Below the pieces are notes generated by a model that did not search any database, was not told the DNA's origin, and worked only from the letters and a program-made list of their open reading frames with translations. A stretch of 64,000 nt of DNA, taken from Pohlia nutans. Lineage: Eukaryota > Streptophyta > Bryopsida > Bryales > Mniaceae. Numbering within the stretch: the stretch's first letter is position 1; the number at the start of each line of letters is the position of its first letter. A program made the translations under genes and the position numbers. Of the stretch, positions 47,157-59,289 are shown one piece after another. The stretch lies in contig CM040100.1 in assembly GCA_022496805.1 (NCBI GenBank), positions 15,033,009 through 15,097,008 of the forward strand, read 5' to 3'.

Positions 47157-47439
47157 TGTCCTCGAAGTTCATATGACGTGGAATTCAACACAGAAACTAA
47201 CGTCAGCATGATAGCACAAGTAACTGACATCAACATGCTACAGTTCTCGCGGATGACGGTTATCTAACCAAGTGGTTCAGTGATCTCACGTAAATAGGAA
47301 AGGCAACGTAGCCTTTACAGTGACAGTGTATAGTGACCCATGTATCGTAAGTTCTATATGTATATATATGTGTGTACTGTGGAAGTAAAGCATTTGGTTT
47401 TCCACAAGTCAATGCCCTACTGGTTTTGTAATTCTTTCA
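47157..47439 (+). repeat. 5' LTR of a Ty1/copia retrotransposon
   Basis: It begins TG and ends TTTCA, and is 283 bp. It is near-identical to 62769-63064 except that about 13 bp after the initial TG are missing. It contains a TATATATA-rich core promoter region around 47358-47370. Confidence 0.88.
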
Positions 47440-47451
47440 TGGTATCAGAGC
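47440..47451 (+). other. Primer binding site (initiator tRNA-Met)
   Basis: TGGTATCAGAGC starts exactly at the end of the LTR. It is the classic plant copia primer site complementary to the 3' end of initiator methionine tRNA. Confidence 0.93.
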
Positions 47452-47867
47452 TTGGAACGAGTACGTTAGTAAAGAAGAATTAGTGAGCTTTGCTCCCACA
47501 TTGTGTGTTACTTCATTATGGACGGAGAAGGTAAGATGATGCTTGCTGAAGACAGCAACAAGTTGGTTGGGCCAACTATCACGTATGGTGATTGATGATG
47601 AGACTGATGCTGAGACGTTGTGGCCTTTGAAAAGTGACGATTACACTATATAAGAAAACTTGGTAAAAAAACCGCAGCTGAAATTGGTTGCGGTTCGTTT
47701 CACCTCATTCTGCTGCAGTCGCTAAACGACTGCAAAACTTTGTTTTTTGATTTTGTGGCCGGGATTTTGAGAATTCTGGGGCATGTAATATACTGTTGGA
47801 AAGGTCTTGAATCGTCAATGGAGTACAACACAATGAGATTCGGCTGAAGAAACTAAAGAATACAACA

Positions 47868-48170
47868 CATCATCACAAACTTAGGAAGTCATGTTTTTGC
47901 AATGTTTTACGTATGTTGTTGAAATGAACAAGGGTGATTATGCTCGATATATGTTTTACGTATGTTTATCGTAGAAAAAATGTATGACGGACATATTACA
48001 AACATGCAAATTTTATCATGATGTGTATTTTTATATTTGTAATATGTTGTTCGTACGTTTTTTATATGATAAATATATGTAAAACGTATGTTGAACATAA
48101 TCACCCCTGTTCATCTCAACAACATACGGAAAACATTGCAAAAACATGACTTGCCAAGTTTGTGATGATG
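47868..48170. mobile_element. Foldback-type element (303 bp) in copia gag
   Basis: Arms of about 98 bp are nearly perfect inverse copies (outer end CATCATCACAAACTT), leaving a loop of about 100 bp. It interrupts the gag region. No clear target duplication is seen. The preceding 47640-47867 also does not fit gag and may be another inserted piece; it begins CACTATATAAGAAAAC but has no matching right end. Confidence 0.7.
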
Positions 48171-50953
48171 CAGCCATTACCATGTCTGTAAACGTTGATC
48201 TCGTGGACCTAGTGTCTGAAAATGATGACCATCTGACGTATGGCAGACGCTGGAGAAGAACTTCTGGTCGGGTGACCAAGGACAAGTGCTACTATTGTCT
48301 TAGCAACTACACTCACTCAAGATAATGGAGGGAGAATCATTTACGGAGTATATCAAGAAAGTGAAAGAATTGAAGAACAAATTGCTATTCATGGGAGAGC
48401 GGTACCTGACAAGACAATTGCCTCTATCCTTTTGAACCGGATGCCGAGGTCTTATGAAAGAGTCATTCAAGGCATTGCAGCTCTAGACGAGCTTCTTTCT
48501 TTTAAGAAGATGACATCAAAACTTCTCATCAAAGGACACAGACAAGGGCTGTGAAACCATCGACACGGCGACGAAGATGTTGCTCTAGCTCTGCAATGGC
48601 GATGTGCATCAATGCCCTGTGATAACGGTGGAACCTCTCAAAGTCTCAGTGGGGTGGAGGGCAATTCAGCAATCGTCGCTATAGGGAGGAATGAACGGAC
48701 CTCTACGACCTCAGTAGTACTAGCAGTTTTGTGACCGCAATCCCATTTGTTGGATGTGTGGCAAGGAAGGGCATTTCGCGTCAACCTGTTCACACATGAA
48801 GCTTGGAGGACCTTCGAGAGAACGTCGTCTGGAGATCAACTTTGTCATGCATGGAGGAGAAGACATTGAGTACTCTGCTGTTGTAGACAATTTCGATCTA
48901 GCATTAGAAAATGTGACATATCACCTCAACCATAACCACAAGTGGTATTTGGATAGCGGGGTTTCAAACCACGTGACAGGTAATAAGAAGGCATTAGACT
49001 CAGTGAGAGTAGAAAAGGGGGGTACCGTGATGGCTGCTGGAGGAGAGCAGTATAGAGTTGAAGGATGTAGGAATGTTCACGTTTTTGCAGGCAATCGTGG
49101 AATAAAGCTTGATAATATTCTCTACGTACCGTCTGCACAACAGCTTAATTTTAGTAGGTCGACTTGCAGATAAAGGTCATGTTGTTTTATTCGCGGAAAA
49201 ATATTGTTGGATCATGAACAAATTTGTAAACAAGAAAGTTGTAACTACAAGAAGTCGAGACAGATTTAGTGGACTCTACATGTTTAACTCATCAGCTGGT
49301 GAAATTAGCAACAAGACAAGAGCAGGAGATGCAAACATGTGGCATCGTCGATTTGGCCACCTCATCTACTATCAATTAAGTCACTTGTCTAAAGGAACTC
49401 GTGTAGATGGGATGCCTCGAGTTGATGATATTCAAGAGGTTTGCACAACATGTCAAGCTGGTAAGCAGTCACAAGAAAGATTTCCACGATCATTAGCTAA
49501 CGGAGCAATTGAGCAATTAGAGCTAGTTTATATAGACGTAGTTGGACCTTGACTGTGTCCCTCACTGAGCCAGTGTAAGTACTTTGTAGCATTTACAGTT
49601 GATTATTCTAGAATGTCGTTTGTTTATTTCATGAAGGCAAAAAATGAAACTTACAGTAAGTTTCGACTGTTCTAGGTGATGGTGTAAAGACAGACGGGTA
49701 AGAAGATCAAGACTTTGAGGTCTAACAGAAGAGGTGAGTATGTTTCCAGAGATTTTGAAGGATACCTGCAAGTCGAAGGGATCACAATGAATCTTACCCA
49801 ACCTCGCAAACCTCAGCAAAACGGGGTAGCGTAGCAACACAACCGGTCAATAGTCCAAAAGGCAAAAGCAATGGCAATTGAATCACAACTTTCTGGGTTC
49901 CTGTGGAGTGAAGCGGTCAACACAACAACCTTTTTGGTGAATGTTGGTCCAACTAAGGCAAATTATGGGAAGACGCCATTCCAAATTTCTATGGTAAGAA
50001 ACCCAATAAGTCCCATCTTAGAATATTTGGCAATATAGCCCATGTTCATATTCCAAAAGAAGAACGCAAGAAGATAGATAGTAAGTCAATTCAATGCATG
50101 CTAGTTAGATATGACAGTGATTCCAAGGCATATAGGATGTATTGTCCAAAATGTAGAAAAGTGATTATTACCAGAGACGTAGTTATCGATGAATGTAGAG
50201 TTGGATTCTCTGAATTAAAGAATATTCAGACTCGTGAAGAAGACATCTTCCCGGCTTTTTCCAACAGTGATAATGTAGAGGTTGAAGTGAAAATGATTCC
50301 AAGTGCCAGTTCCGCTTCGCTTCTGTATGTAGATGTCCCGGAGTTACAAAACTCAAATAACAGTGACAGCGAGTCTACAGACGAAGCATGCATGCATTTA
50401 GTATCGGCAGATGAGGTAACCGAGTCTTCTCCACTGATTTTATGAGTGTATCAAAGGCGACAAAAGAGTCCGACAAATATGAATCGTAACCCACCGAGAG
50501 ATGGGGCTCCCAACTCCAAGTACAAGGACTACGTATGGACATTGATAGCACATGAGGATCCGGTTACATTTAAACATGCCATCACACATGCTAGTTGGAG
50601 CCTTGGAGGGCCGCAATGGAGCAGGAAGTTGAATGACTTGAATCAATCAACAATAACAAAACGTGGGAGATCGTCAATACAATACCTCTTGGGACCACTC
50701 CAATTATGACCAAGTGGATCTATAAGACCAAACTAGGCGCATCAGGAGAAGTTATAAAGCTTAAAGCACGTGTAGTTGCAAGAAGAAACATACAATTGGA
50801 GGATGTAGATTTTTTTGATACCTTTGCTCCTGTAGTAAAGTGGTCAACAATCAAAACAATACTTTCCTTAGCTGCAAATAGGAAGTGGAAGATTCGACAA
50901 CTTGATGTTAAAACTGCATTTCTAAATGGCAAGTTAGATGAAGACGTGTACAT

Positions 50954-51222
50954 CAGGAATTTAGGACCCTATGGATTTTAAACGATTTTCGTGCGACATC
51001 CGATATTTCATGGATTCGTACATTTTTTGCACGGATTCTGCACAAATTTCGCGCTAATTCCGCACGGATTTTGCACTTTGTTAGATAACGAAAAGAGTGA
51101 ATGTAGAAGTCGTGCAAATTCAATGCATAATTAGCGCAAAATCCGTGCAAAAAATGAATGAACCCATGGAATATTGGATTTTGTATGAAAATCATTAAAA
51201 TCAGTGAGGTCCTAAATTCCTG
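50954..51222. mobile_element. Hairpin hAT-like MITE (269 bp) in copia reverse transcriptase
   Basis: It has a perfect terminal inverted repeat CAGGAATTTAGGACC, and the arms keep pairing inward through most of its length, so the whole element can fold into one hairpin. The flanks gtgtacat (50946-50953) and atgtacat (51223-51230) are an 8-bp duplication with one mismatch. Removing element and duplication restores DEDVYMYVADGF in frame. An 8-bp duplication and CAGG ends fit the hAT superfamily. Confidence 0.88.
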
Positions 51223-53972
51223 ATGTACATGTATGTGGCAGATGGTTTTGAAGGATCTCAAGAGGAGAGAGTCTGTAAACTTCTAAAAGCTCTCTATGGG
51301 CTTCGCCAAGGACCACGGGCTTGGTACGAAAGGATTGATACCTATCTGACACAACATAGAATAAAAAAAAGCATTGCCGACTGTAATATGTACTACTTGG
51401 TGACTGGTGGAAAATATGCCATTGTGTTGCTCTATGTTGATGATCTGTTACTTGTTGGAGACAATTATGAAGAACTCAACCGCATTAAGAGTATTCTTAC
51501 TAAAAAGTTTGATATGACAATTATGGGTGATGCAAAGTTGTACTTAGGGGTGGAATTGGAGCAGACGGAGCATAGAATTTATTTGTATCAACGCGGCTTT
51601 ATACGCAAACTTCTTGCAAAATTTGATCTAGAGCACTGTAACTCGGCTCGACTTCCAATGGCACCCGACTTACACTTACAGCGTAATACTGCAACACCGG
51701 CGGTTGATGCCACACTATACAGATCTTTAGTTGGATCCCTCTTCTTCATCTCAACGATGTCAAGACCAGATATTAGTTTTGCAGTGAACAATGTGTGTCG
51801 TTATATGCAAAATCCCCAAGATATCCAGTGGGCAGCAGCAAAGACAATCTTCAGGAATCTGAAAGGTACGATCAACTAGGGTCTTTATTTTATGTCAAAG
51901 GGAGATTTGACGTATCATACCTTTGCTGACTCCGATTGCAGGAGGGATGTTGATACTCGGAGATCGACAACTGGTATTGCTCATAAGTTTAGAAGCACCG
52001 CAATTGATTGAAGTAGCAAATTACAGTCACAGTGACGATGTCAACTATTGAGGTTGAATACTGTGCATTGTCTGAGGCTGCAAAAGACATCGCTTTTCTA
52101 CAAACATTATTGACTAAGGGTACGTTATGCGGGAAAGAAGCAACTTTACTTCTAAGTGATAACCAGTCCTGCATCAACCTTGTGGTGAATCTTGTTTTGC
52201 ACGTAAGAACAAAACACATAGAAATTCAACACCATTTCATAAGGGAAAGCGCAGAGGCGGGAGACTTACAAGTCGGTTACGGATCAAGAGATCAACAAGA
52301 AGCGGATTGCCTGACGAAGCCACTTGACATAGTCAAATTTACAATCAACAGAGATGCCTTGGGAGTAGTAGATATTCCAGCACTTTCAAAAACGTAAGCA
52401 AACTCAGATTGATATTCATAAAGTAGTACGTTACAATCAAGGAGAGCTCTTGTCCAAAATTACAGTAACTTGCTCTTGAAATGAAGTGTTGACATACTCT
52501 AGATTTGCCAACTAGGTATCTCTTTGCCACAAAAAGAGATTTAAAACCGTTGTATTGAGCACCACAATAGTATCTCACATGAGTCTCGCATTCGGACTAT
52601 GCAGTGTAAATCTGAGGATGACGACCAACTCTAACCACATAGTATTTTCTTGAGGGAGAAATAGAACAACTAGGATCATAATTTAAAATAGAACTCACTA
52701 GAAAAAACCCGTGTTTTTGGTGATGTCTCTGCGGATGTCTGAAAAAACATGTGGACATCGCCGAGGATGTCGTGCGGACATGAAGACATCCGAAACACAA
52801 TGAAAACAAATGCAGACATCCCCAGAAACATCCGCGTGCTACAGGAGCACGCGCATCTAGACGTGAATTTGGGAGGCAGAAAAGTGTGCCACGTGGGTGC
52901 CACGTCGACGACACATCAGCGGCAAAATGACGGGCAATGCCACATGGCGACGAATTTCATCCTCTCCAATGGTGATGTGGAAGACGACGTGGTCCCGCCA
53001 CATTCTGACGTGGCGGCGTGAAAATCCGACGTGGACCCGGGAAAAAATGACGTGGCGTGCCACGTCAGCAAAGTTTTGGGTGGTTTTCATTTCAGAAACA
53101 TGTTTACGTGGACGTCACGAGGGACATCACTGTGTTTCGCGAGACATCACGCACTGACACGGAGATGTCCGCCAAGATGTCTGCGACGACGTGTACTGTG
53201 TCTTGCTGTTGGTTTGTGCGGACATGCCCATGTCTCAGAAGATACAACACTTGACGTGGCCATATCCGTGTGGACGTTTGCGTGCCCTGCACGTGGGCGT
53301 TGCGGATGTCCTGGCTGATGTCTCAAGGAATGTATGCGTGTCTGACGTGACATCTCTTCAGACATGGTAGTGCTCACGTTGTGTATTTGAGGATGTTTTA
53401 GAGGATGCCCGACATGTTATACAAGACATCCGTACGTTTTAGCCTGTCGCCTCAGTGGCCGTGCGGACGCGTCTATGGAAACGTCCTAAAGTTCTCTGGG
53501 ACGTCTCTGAAAACATTCACTATGAAATTGTGGATGTTATGGAAGACATCATCATGATCCTACGGTCGTCCCAGAAAACATCCCCACGTCATGTACCACA
53601 TGTTATAGAAGACATCTGCCACTATATGTAGACGTCTCACTAAGCATGCTCAAGTCACCATGCGAACATCCATTGAGACATGGCGAACGTCCCTCCCAAC
53701 ATCCCCACGTTATGTTCCACACGTTAGAGAAGACATCTCGCGTAACATTCACTAGGCTCACTGAGCATGCACACGTCACTATGCAAAGTGTTCCAAGTGT
53801 CCATGGGATTGAGGGCTAACAGTCACAAATACGTTTTCCCATTGCATATGCATAACACATTGTAACATCACAGTTGAAAAAGTCATAACTCTAATGTTTT
53901 TGAGCTCAAATAGCGCAAATTACACATCTACTCATACGTCAAACACACATCCATGTATTATGCACCCACAAA

Positions 53973-54533
53973 TTGCATGAATGGCCTACGTGGTTGTCGC
54001 ATCGTTCGTGTGACTTCCTTAGCCTCCAGTGCTGTGGACCTCTCCGCGCACTGCATTATTTTGGTCACATCCCAACGATTGCATTTGACTCGCTCCAATG
54101 TAAGCTGCATGCTATCGGTTCTCTCATAAGATTTGAAGTATCATCGGCTCTTGTTCAACTTTGCACATGTTCAATAGGCCACCATTGCATGCAATTAAAA
54201 AAGGGTTTCACAATCAAAGAAAATTGCATTATTTCACATCAGCAAGACGATCTCTATATGCATGGTACGTTCCAGACCTACAGAAACACAAAACCCTCAT
54301 CCGACACTATGTCGCGTGCTAGATGCCTCACAGCTTGGACTACAGCTACATCATGTGACAAGACGTCTCTAGGGATGTTGAAAGAAACATCTCAGACGCT
54401 CATGGAAATGCGGATGCGATTGAGTGGACGGCTGCGAAGACGTCGTTCACAACGTCCGTGTTGTACCTTACCATGCATCCGTCCTGCTATGGGTCACCTG
54501 CGTTTGATTTTGGCCGTCTGTATTGTGTATTGA
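53973..54533 (+). CDS. Open frame of unknown function inside the CACTA element
   Basis: 186 codons open without recognisable motif. It has a Cys/His-rich first half without regular finger spacing. It could be a chance frame or a remnant of captured host sequence. Confidence 0.2.
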   Translation: MHEWPTWLSHRSCDFLSLQCCGPLRALHYFGHIPTIAFDSLQCKLHAIGSLIRFEVSSALVQLCTCSIGHHCMQLKKGFTIKENCIISHQQDDLYMHGTFQTYRNTKPSSDTMSRARCLTAWTTATSCDKTSLGMLKETSQTLMEMRMRLSGRLRRRRSQRPCCTLPCIRPAMGHLRLILAVCIVY

Positions 54534-54723
54534 CTCACCAAATTCCTTGCACATCCCTTCCTTCATTTCTTCTTGGCCGCCTTCGCTCTTGTTGACGTGC
54601 CTACCTGCACTTGTGCAATGACAGCATGTCATGGATTGTTTTTATGCACTGTTTATGTATACTTTTTTGGTTTCCCTGCCCCACTCTGATATTGCTTAAT
54701 TAGCATTACTGGCGACCTCATGG

Positions 54724-57565
54724 TCAATTTTGGAAAATAACGTGGCGACATACAAGTCCATACATGATGTGGATTGACATTTTCCCAACCTTCTCAACCG
54801 GCTTCCCGGGTTTCGACCGGCCCGCTTGCTTTGTTGCATCGGGCTTTGTCGGTTTAGATGGTCCCGTTGGCTTCGGTGTGTCGGTCTGCCCCGGTTTTGA
54901 CAATCCTGCCGGCTTCGGTGCCTTTGATGGTGCCTTTGCTATGTGAACGGGCTTCATAATGCGCCGTACCGTTCCCCCGGATCCCCCCGGTGTCTCCACA
55001 GCCTCCTGCACTTCCAATTCAGCACTGGTTTTCCAATTTGCCACTACATGGACAGTAGACATTGCAAGATGATATGTACAGTATGGAAGTAACCGGCCCC
55101 TCTCCACGCACGTCATGAAATTCATGCTAACACGTCCAGTTGCCATCACGCAAGATGGATTGCACACACATTACAACTTCAACACATGACACTTCACAAT
55201 CATTACACCGACTCAACATTGTGACACATTCAAAAATAGCAACGGCAATTGCCAAAACAGACTTTATACAAACATTGCACTGTTCATAAACATGAATGCC
55301 GGATGTCTCCACAAACGCTAGGATGTCCTGTGCTCTGTTCCGAATGACATCCACATGTTCGCTAGATGTTTCGGCAAACGTCATCCATAATGTGCGTACG
55401 CCTGAGAATTCACAGCATATCTATGCTGATTTTACCTGCTCGGGGTGGACCGGATGCTCTGTCTGTTGAGCACACGCCGGGGTGTCCACGTCCGCATATG
55501 GATCCTTATCGTTCTCCTTCTCCGCGACATCTGCTTCTGCTATTGTGCCTGCAGCTTGCACCCCCTTTTCTGGGCCCCCTCCTTCGGCTTCCTCCACGGA
55601 GTGTCCTCTCCCGACATGCTCCAGAGCTTCTATCTCTGCATCCTCCTGTCCGCTGTGATTAGACACGCCCGAGGCGCCATGGTGTGGTGAGGGTGCCCTC
55701 TTCGTCTCGGTGATGGCCGCATTCGGGATATGAGTAACCTTGAGAGACACTGGTGTTACAGGCATCGGCAGATCCGTCGACAATGGGATGAGGAGTCCAT
55801 GTTCGATGTCCGTGCGGCTAGCAGCTGTCGGAACATGGCCTCCAGGCGCCGGTTGGATTCATCGATCTTGGCCTTGAGAGCCGGTTGTTCGATGCATCAA
55901 TATTTTCCTCAAGCCGCTCATTCGATGCATCCATGTTGGCCTCCAGCTCATCCATCCTCCTGCCCAAATCATCAATGGCAACATTGTGATCTGCATGGGT
56001 ACTGTGTATCTCCTCCTACAGTCGTTGGTATTGTTCCTCGACCTCTTCGTTGATCTCTGTCTTGTACGGTTCTTGTTGAAGACGGAGACTCTGCCACAGT
56101 CAAGTCCATAGAAATGATATACAAATGTCACGGATGAAACATAGAAGCTCTATTGCAGGTGCCAGTTCGGAAGATCATGGGACTACCTGTGCCAGGCTAT
56201 CCTGGCTTTGTTGTGCGTGTTGTGAGTGTCACCATGGACGTAAGCTACAACGTCGAAGACACAAGTTCAAACACATATACGTTTTCAGTGACATCCTTGG
56301 ACGTCAGCTACAACGTCCAAGACGCAAGTTCAAACACATATACGTTTTCAGAGACATCCTTGGACGTCAGCTACAACGTCCAAGACGCAAGTTCAAACAC
56401 ATATACGTTTTCAGAGACATCCTTGGACGTCAGCTACAACGTCCAAGACGCAAGTTCAAACACATATACGTTTTTAGAGACGTCCACATCAGGAGATCAA
56501 CATGAAAACGTGGACAGTACAAGTATGAAAGATTCACACCAGCTTCGCTACCGCCGACTCTCGCAGTGCGGTCATCTGTGTTGCCTTCGTTCCCTTGCCC
56601 TTGGACACTTTTTGCATCCTATCCAAATTCACCTTTGACTCCTCAGTCGCCCTCTTGGCCACGAGCCAGTTCCATTGCTTATCCGTCACTTCGGGTGGTT
56701 TACGGGCTTTCATGTCGATCATCTGTTCAGCCGGAATCGTATGTTGATCAAGGCCTTGTTAATCCGTTTGGTGATCCATGCCAGGCCTATCGTCTTCCGA
56801 ATGCCCTGCCCCTTCACCTCCCACCCTGCGAACACAACGTTGCACATTCAGCAAAGACTTCCACAAATCATACATACAGCTCATTAGAAGTCATACATAC
56901 AAGTCATATGTCGGAATGCATACATAAAACTCTTTTGTCATAAGTCATGAATACCAGTCACCGGATTCCCATGTACAGAAAGAAAACAATGACAGTTGCA
57001 ATTACTGTGTTGTGACTTAGACGACCCGATGTCACAATGGACGTCTCCATGGACATCCTTGGACGCCACAGAAAACGCGTGAACGTCCAAGACAATACCT
57101 GCACAACACTGTACACATATGAACAATCATGTTCACTGAATGTCAGATCATTTCCTTAATCTTTAAGAGGCACCAAGTCATAGACACTATGTCGTTTGTT
57201 TCCTTGGTGCACAATTGATTGAGAGTTCGTGCCCCAAACATGAAGGCTGTACCTGCATACACGCGCTTGAAAAATCGGTCCTGCACGTCCTCCTTTTTAT
57301 TTGGAAAGTTCTTGTATGGATCCAAGTCCTTCCCCAGCAGCCTCAAGTCATCCTCAAACGCCTTCACCAATGCCCCGTAAGGGATGCCTTTCGAATCCAT
57401 AGTCAGCGGCTTCTTGACAAAGTTCTCCCGCTCGCGCTCCACCTTTCCGCGCCGCCTTGGAGGCGGTCTAGCATCCTCATCCGTGTCCTCCTCTTCGTCC
57501 TCTTTGTGTTCTTCTTCCTCGTCCTCATCCTCTGAGTGACTGGGATACCTACGGCTGTACATCAA
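54724..57565 (-). pseudogene. TNPA-like (plant Transposase_24-type) gene remnant of the CACTA element
   Basis: Minus-strand pieces in order. 57565-57255: an acidic stretch (SEDEDEEEEHKEDEEEDTDED), then a PPPRRRGK basic box and a conserved-looking GIPYGALVKAFEDDLRLLGKD, followed by a possible GT donor. 56722-56534: KPPEVTDKQWNWLVAKRATEES and a basic NLDRMQKVSKGKG stretch, resembling the PPEG..W..FV..R..PE core of the plant transposase_24 domain. About 56085-55860: a heptad-like coiled coil (RRMDELEANMDASNERLEENIDASNNRL). 55783-55421: an acidic/proline region. 55167-54724: a PKP/SKP low-complexity tail. In-frame stops between pieces mean the exon structure is uncertain and the gene is probably dead. 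Such proteins bind the subterminal repeats. Confidence 0.6.
56236..56484 (+). repeat. 63-bp tandem repeat, four units
   Basis: The unit starts GGACGTCAGCTACAACGTCC and starts again at 56299, 56362 and 56425. Because 63 is divisible by three, the plus strand stays open over the array (repeating LDVSYNVQDASSNTYTFSETS-type peptide). It falls between exon-like pieces of the minus-strand TNPA-like remnant. Confidence 0.93.
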
Positions 57566-57660
57566 AAACCTTGCCTAATTAAATGTTAATGACGGTTGAG
57601 CATAACTTCCCAGAGAGAAAACAGTGAACGAAATTATGTAGATGTACATTCATACGGACT

Positions 57661-58480
57661 GAGAGCTCATTCACTCCCCCGTTGGATCGTCGATGTCCGT
57701 CGAGACGTCTTCATGTTCTTCAGGACATGACGTTGTCGTCATGCCCGTTTGTGCTACCATCACTGCACTGACTGCTAACGCAAGAGTTCATCACTACAGT
57801 CTACTTTCATCGACACTGGAATAATAAAAAGCACGGCCTCATTGCATACAGCAATAAGAAACATGAAAACATCCAGTACATTCGGCGAGTTGCATCCAAC
57901 CTTGTCAGAGAGCTCATTCACTGGCCCGATGGAGCGCTCGTGTCCGCTGAGACGTCTGCATGTTCATGACGACATTCCCATGTCCTCATACCTGTCTGTG
58001 AGAGCGTCACCGTCCTGACTGATACAAGCTACAATGTGACAAACTTTCACCTTCCACGACACTTCCAACATCATAATTTCGGCCTCAATGCATACAAAAC
58101 AATCATGCACAAAAATGTTGGACATACATCCATCCTTGTCACAGATTTAGTCGCCCGATGGAGCGCTGGTGTCCGGTGAGACGTCTCCACGTCCAGGACT
58201 ACATGCCCATATCGTGATAACACTCTGCGACAGCGTCACCGTAATCACTGATAACAAACCAGACTCTGAGAACCATTCAGCTTCCAGGACAGTGCCACGT
58301 TATTTGTGTCGGCCTCAATTCATGCATAAAAAACATGAATAAGAATATCAGAGTTACGTGCCAGCGTGTGAGACACTTCAATCATTCGCCCGATCGCCCG
58401 TTCTTCGAGCCGTAGACGTCTGCATGTTACTGAGGACATTAACTTGTCTTCCTATACGTCTTTGAGTAAGTCATACTACT
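57661..58480. repeat. Imperfect long tandem repeat (~230-250 bp, about 3.5 units)
   Basis: The words GAGCTCATTCACT, CCCGATGGAGCGCT and GAGACGTCT plus GCATGTTC recur near 57665, 57910, 58145 and 58385. The units have diverged. No coding function is seen. Confidence 0.65.
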
Positions 58481-58575
58481 GACTGATAACGCATCCCGGA
58501 TGTGCCAAAGTTTAGGGTTTACGCGAGAGCTTATTCCCGCGGACATTGTAGGCCGCATGTCAGCGGATACGACTT

Positions 58576-58920
58576 CAAATCAAATACTGCCGGTTTTAGG
58601 GTTTCTTCCACAACAAATCAAATATTGCAGGTCTTAGGATTTCATCCACAACAAATCAAATACTACATGTTTTAGGGTTTCGTCCACAACAAATCAAATA
58701 CTGCAGGTTTTAGGGTTTTTTCCACAACAAATCAAATATTGCAGGTTTTAGGGTTTCTTCCACAACAAATCAAATATTGCAGGTCTTAGGGTTTCTTCCA
58801 CAACAAATCAAATACTACAAGTTTTAGGGTTTCATTCACAACAAATCAAATACTGCAAGTTTTAGGGTTTCATCCACAACAAATCAAATACTACAAGTTT
58901 TAGGGTTTCTTCCACAACAA
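58576..58920. repeat. 38-bp tandem repeat with a TTTAGGG core, nine units
   Basis: The unit contains CAAATCAAATACTGCAGG followed by TTTTAGGGTTTCTTCCACAA with small variants; period 38 bp. Each unit carries one plant telomere-type heptamer. It ends directly against the coding-like piece at 58900-59112 (minus). Confidence 0.93.
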
Positions 58921-59112
58921 CACCTTCTTCATAGTGTCATACAGGATGCCTTTGAAATCCACAGGTTTCTTCATCAAATTGTCCCCTCCCCCTCTCCCGA
59001 CTTTGACCTTGCCGCCACGCTTCCAAGGCGGCGTAGCATCCTCACTTGTGTCCGCTGAGAGAGAAAAAGAGAAACTTTTTAGTGTTGCACACCCATCTCT
59101 CAAGCAGTGCAT
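58900..59112 (-). pseudogene. Diverged duplicate of the TNPA-like first exon
   Basis: The minus-strand peptide DTSEDATPPWKRGGKVKVG, then NLMKKPVDFKGILYDTMKKVL, is clearly related to DTDEDARPPPRRRGKVERE and FVKKPLTMDSKGIPYGALVKAF at about 57350-57490. It is therefore a second, broken copy of the same exon, cut off where the 38-bp array begins. Confidence 0.65.
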
Positions 59113-59289
59113 GTTCCATGGCTCTCTCTACAACTACTATTCTCTAACTATAGTTTACAATCATTCTAAAAATGAATAGCAACACTTTTGAGAACCTCTA
59201 CACTCTAAACTCTAACTTCTTGGAAAAATGAAGGCAAAAATAAGCTTTGTGCAGCCTTGAATTCTACTTAAAGGTCTCCTGACCTAACT

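Larger units (their letters stand above)
47518..52397 (+). pseudogene. Copia gag-pol, degraded and interrupted
   Basis: Domain order is gag, protease, integrase, reverse transcriptase, RNase H, which defines Ty1/copia. Gag starts at the ATG at 47518, is broken by the insertion around 47650-48170, and continues with GESFTEYIKKVKELKNKL and a CX2CX4HX4C zinc knuckle (about 48748-48789). Protease: WYLDSGVSNHVTG. Integrase: an H...H...CX2C finger (about 49340-49460), then a core broken by TGA at 49552 and TAG near 49830. RT: LDVKTAFLNGKLDEDVY, split by a 269-bp MITE at 50954, then KALYGLRQGPRAWYE and YVDD at about 51435. RNase H: STIEVEY, SDNQSCI and RTKHIEIQHHFIRE, ending at 52397. Several stops and frameshifts make it inactive. 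Confidence 0.92.

Noticed and set aside
52749..53377. Many overlapping 60-105-codon frames on both strands at the left end of the CACTA element
   Set aside because: They are readings of the GACATC-type subterminal repeats in all frames and have no domain.
58576..58920. CRISPR-like array
   Set aside because: The unit is a direct tandem without variable spacers, lies in a plant CACTA transposon, and has no cas genes nearby.
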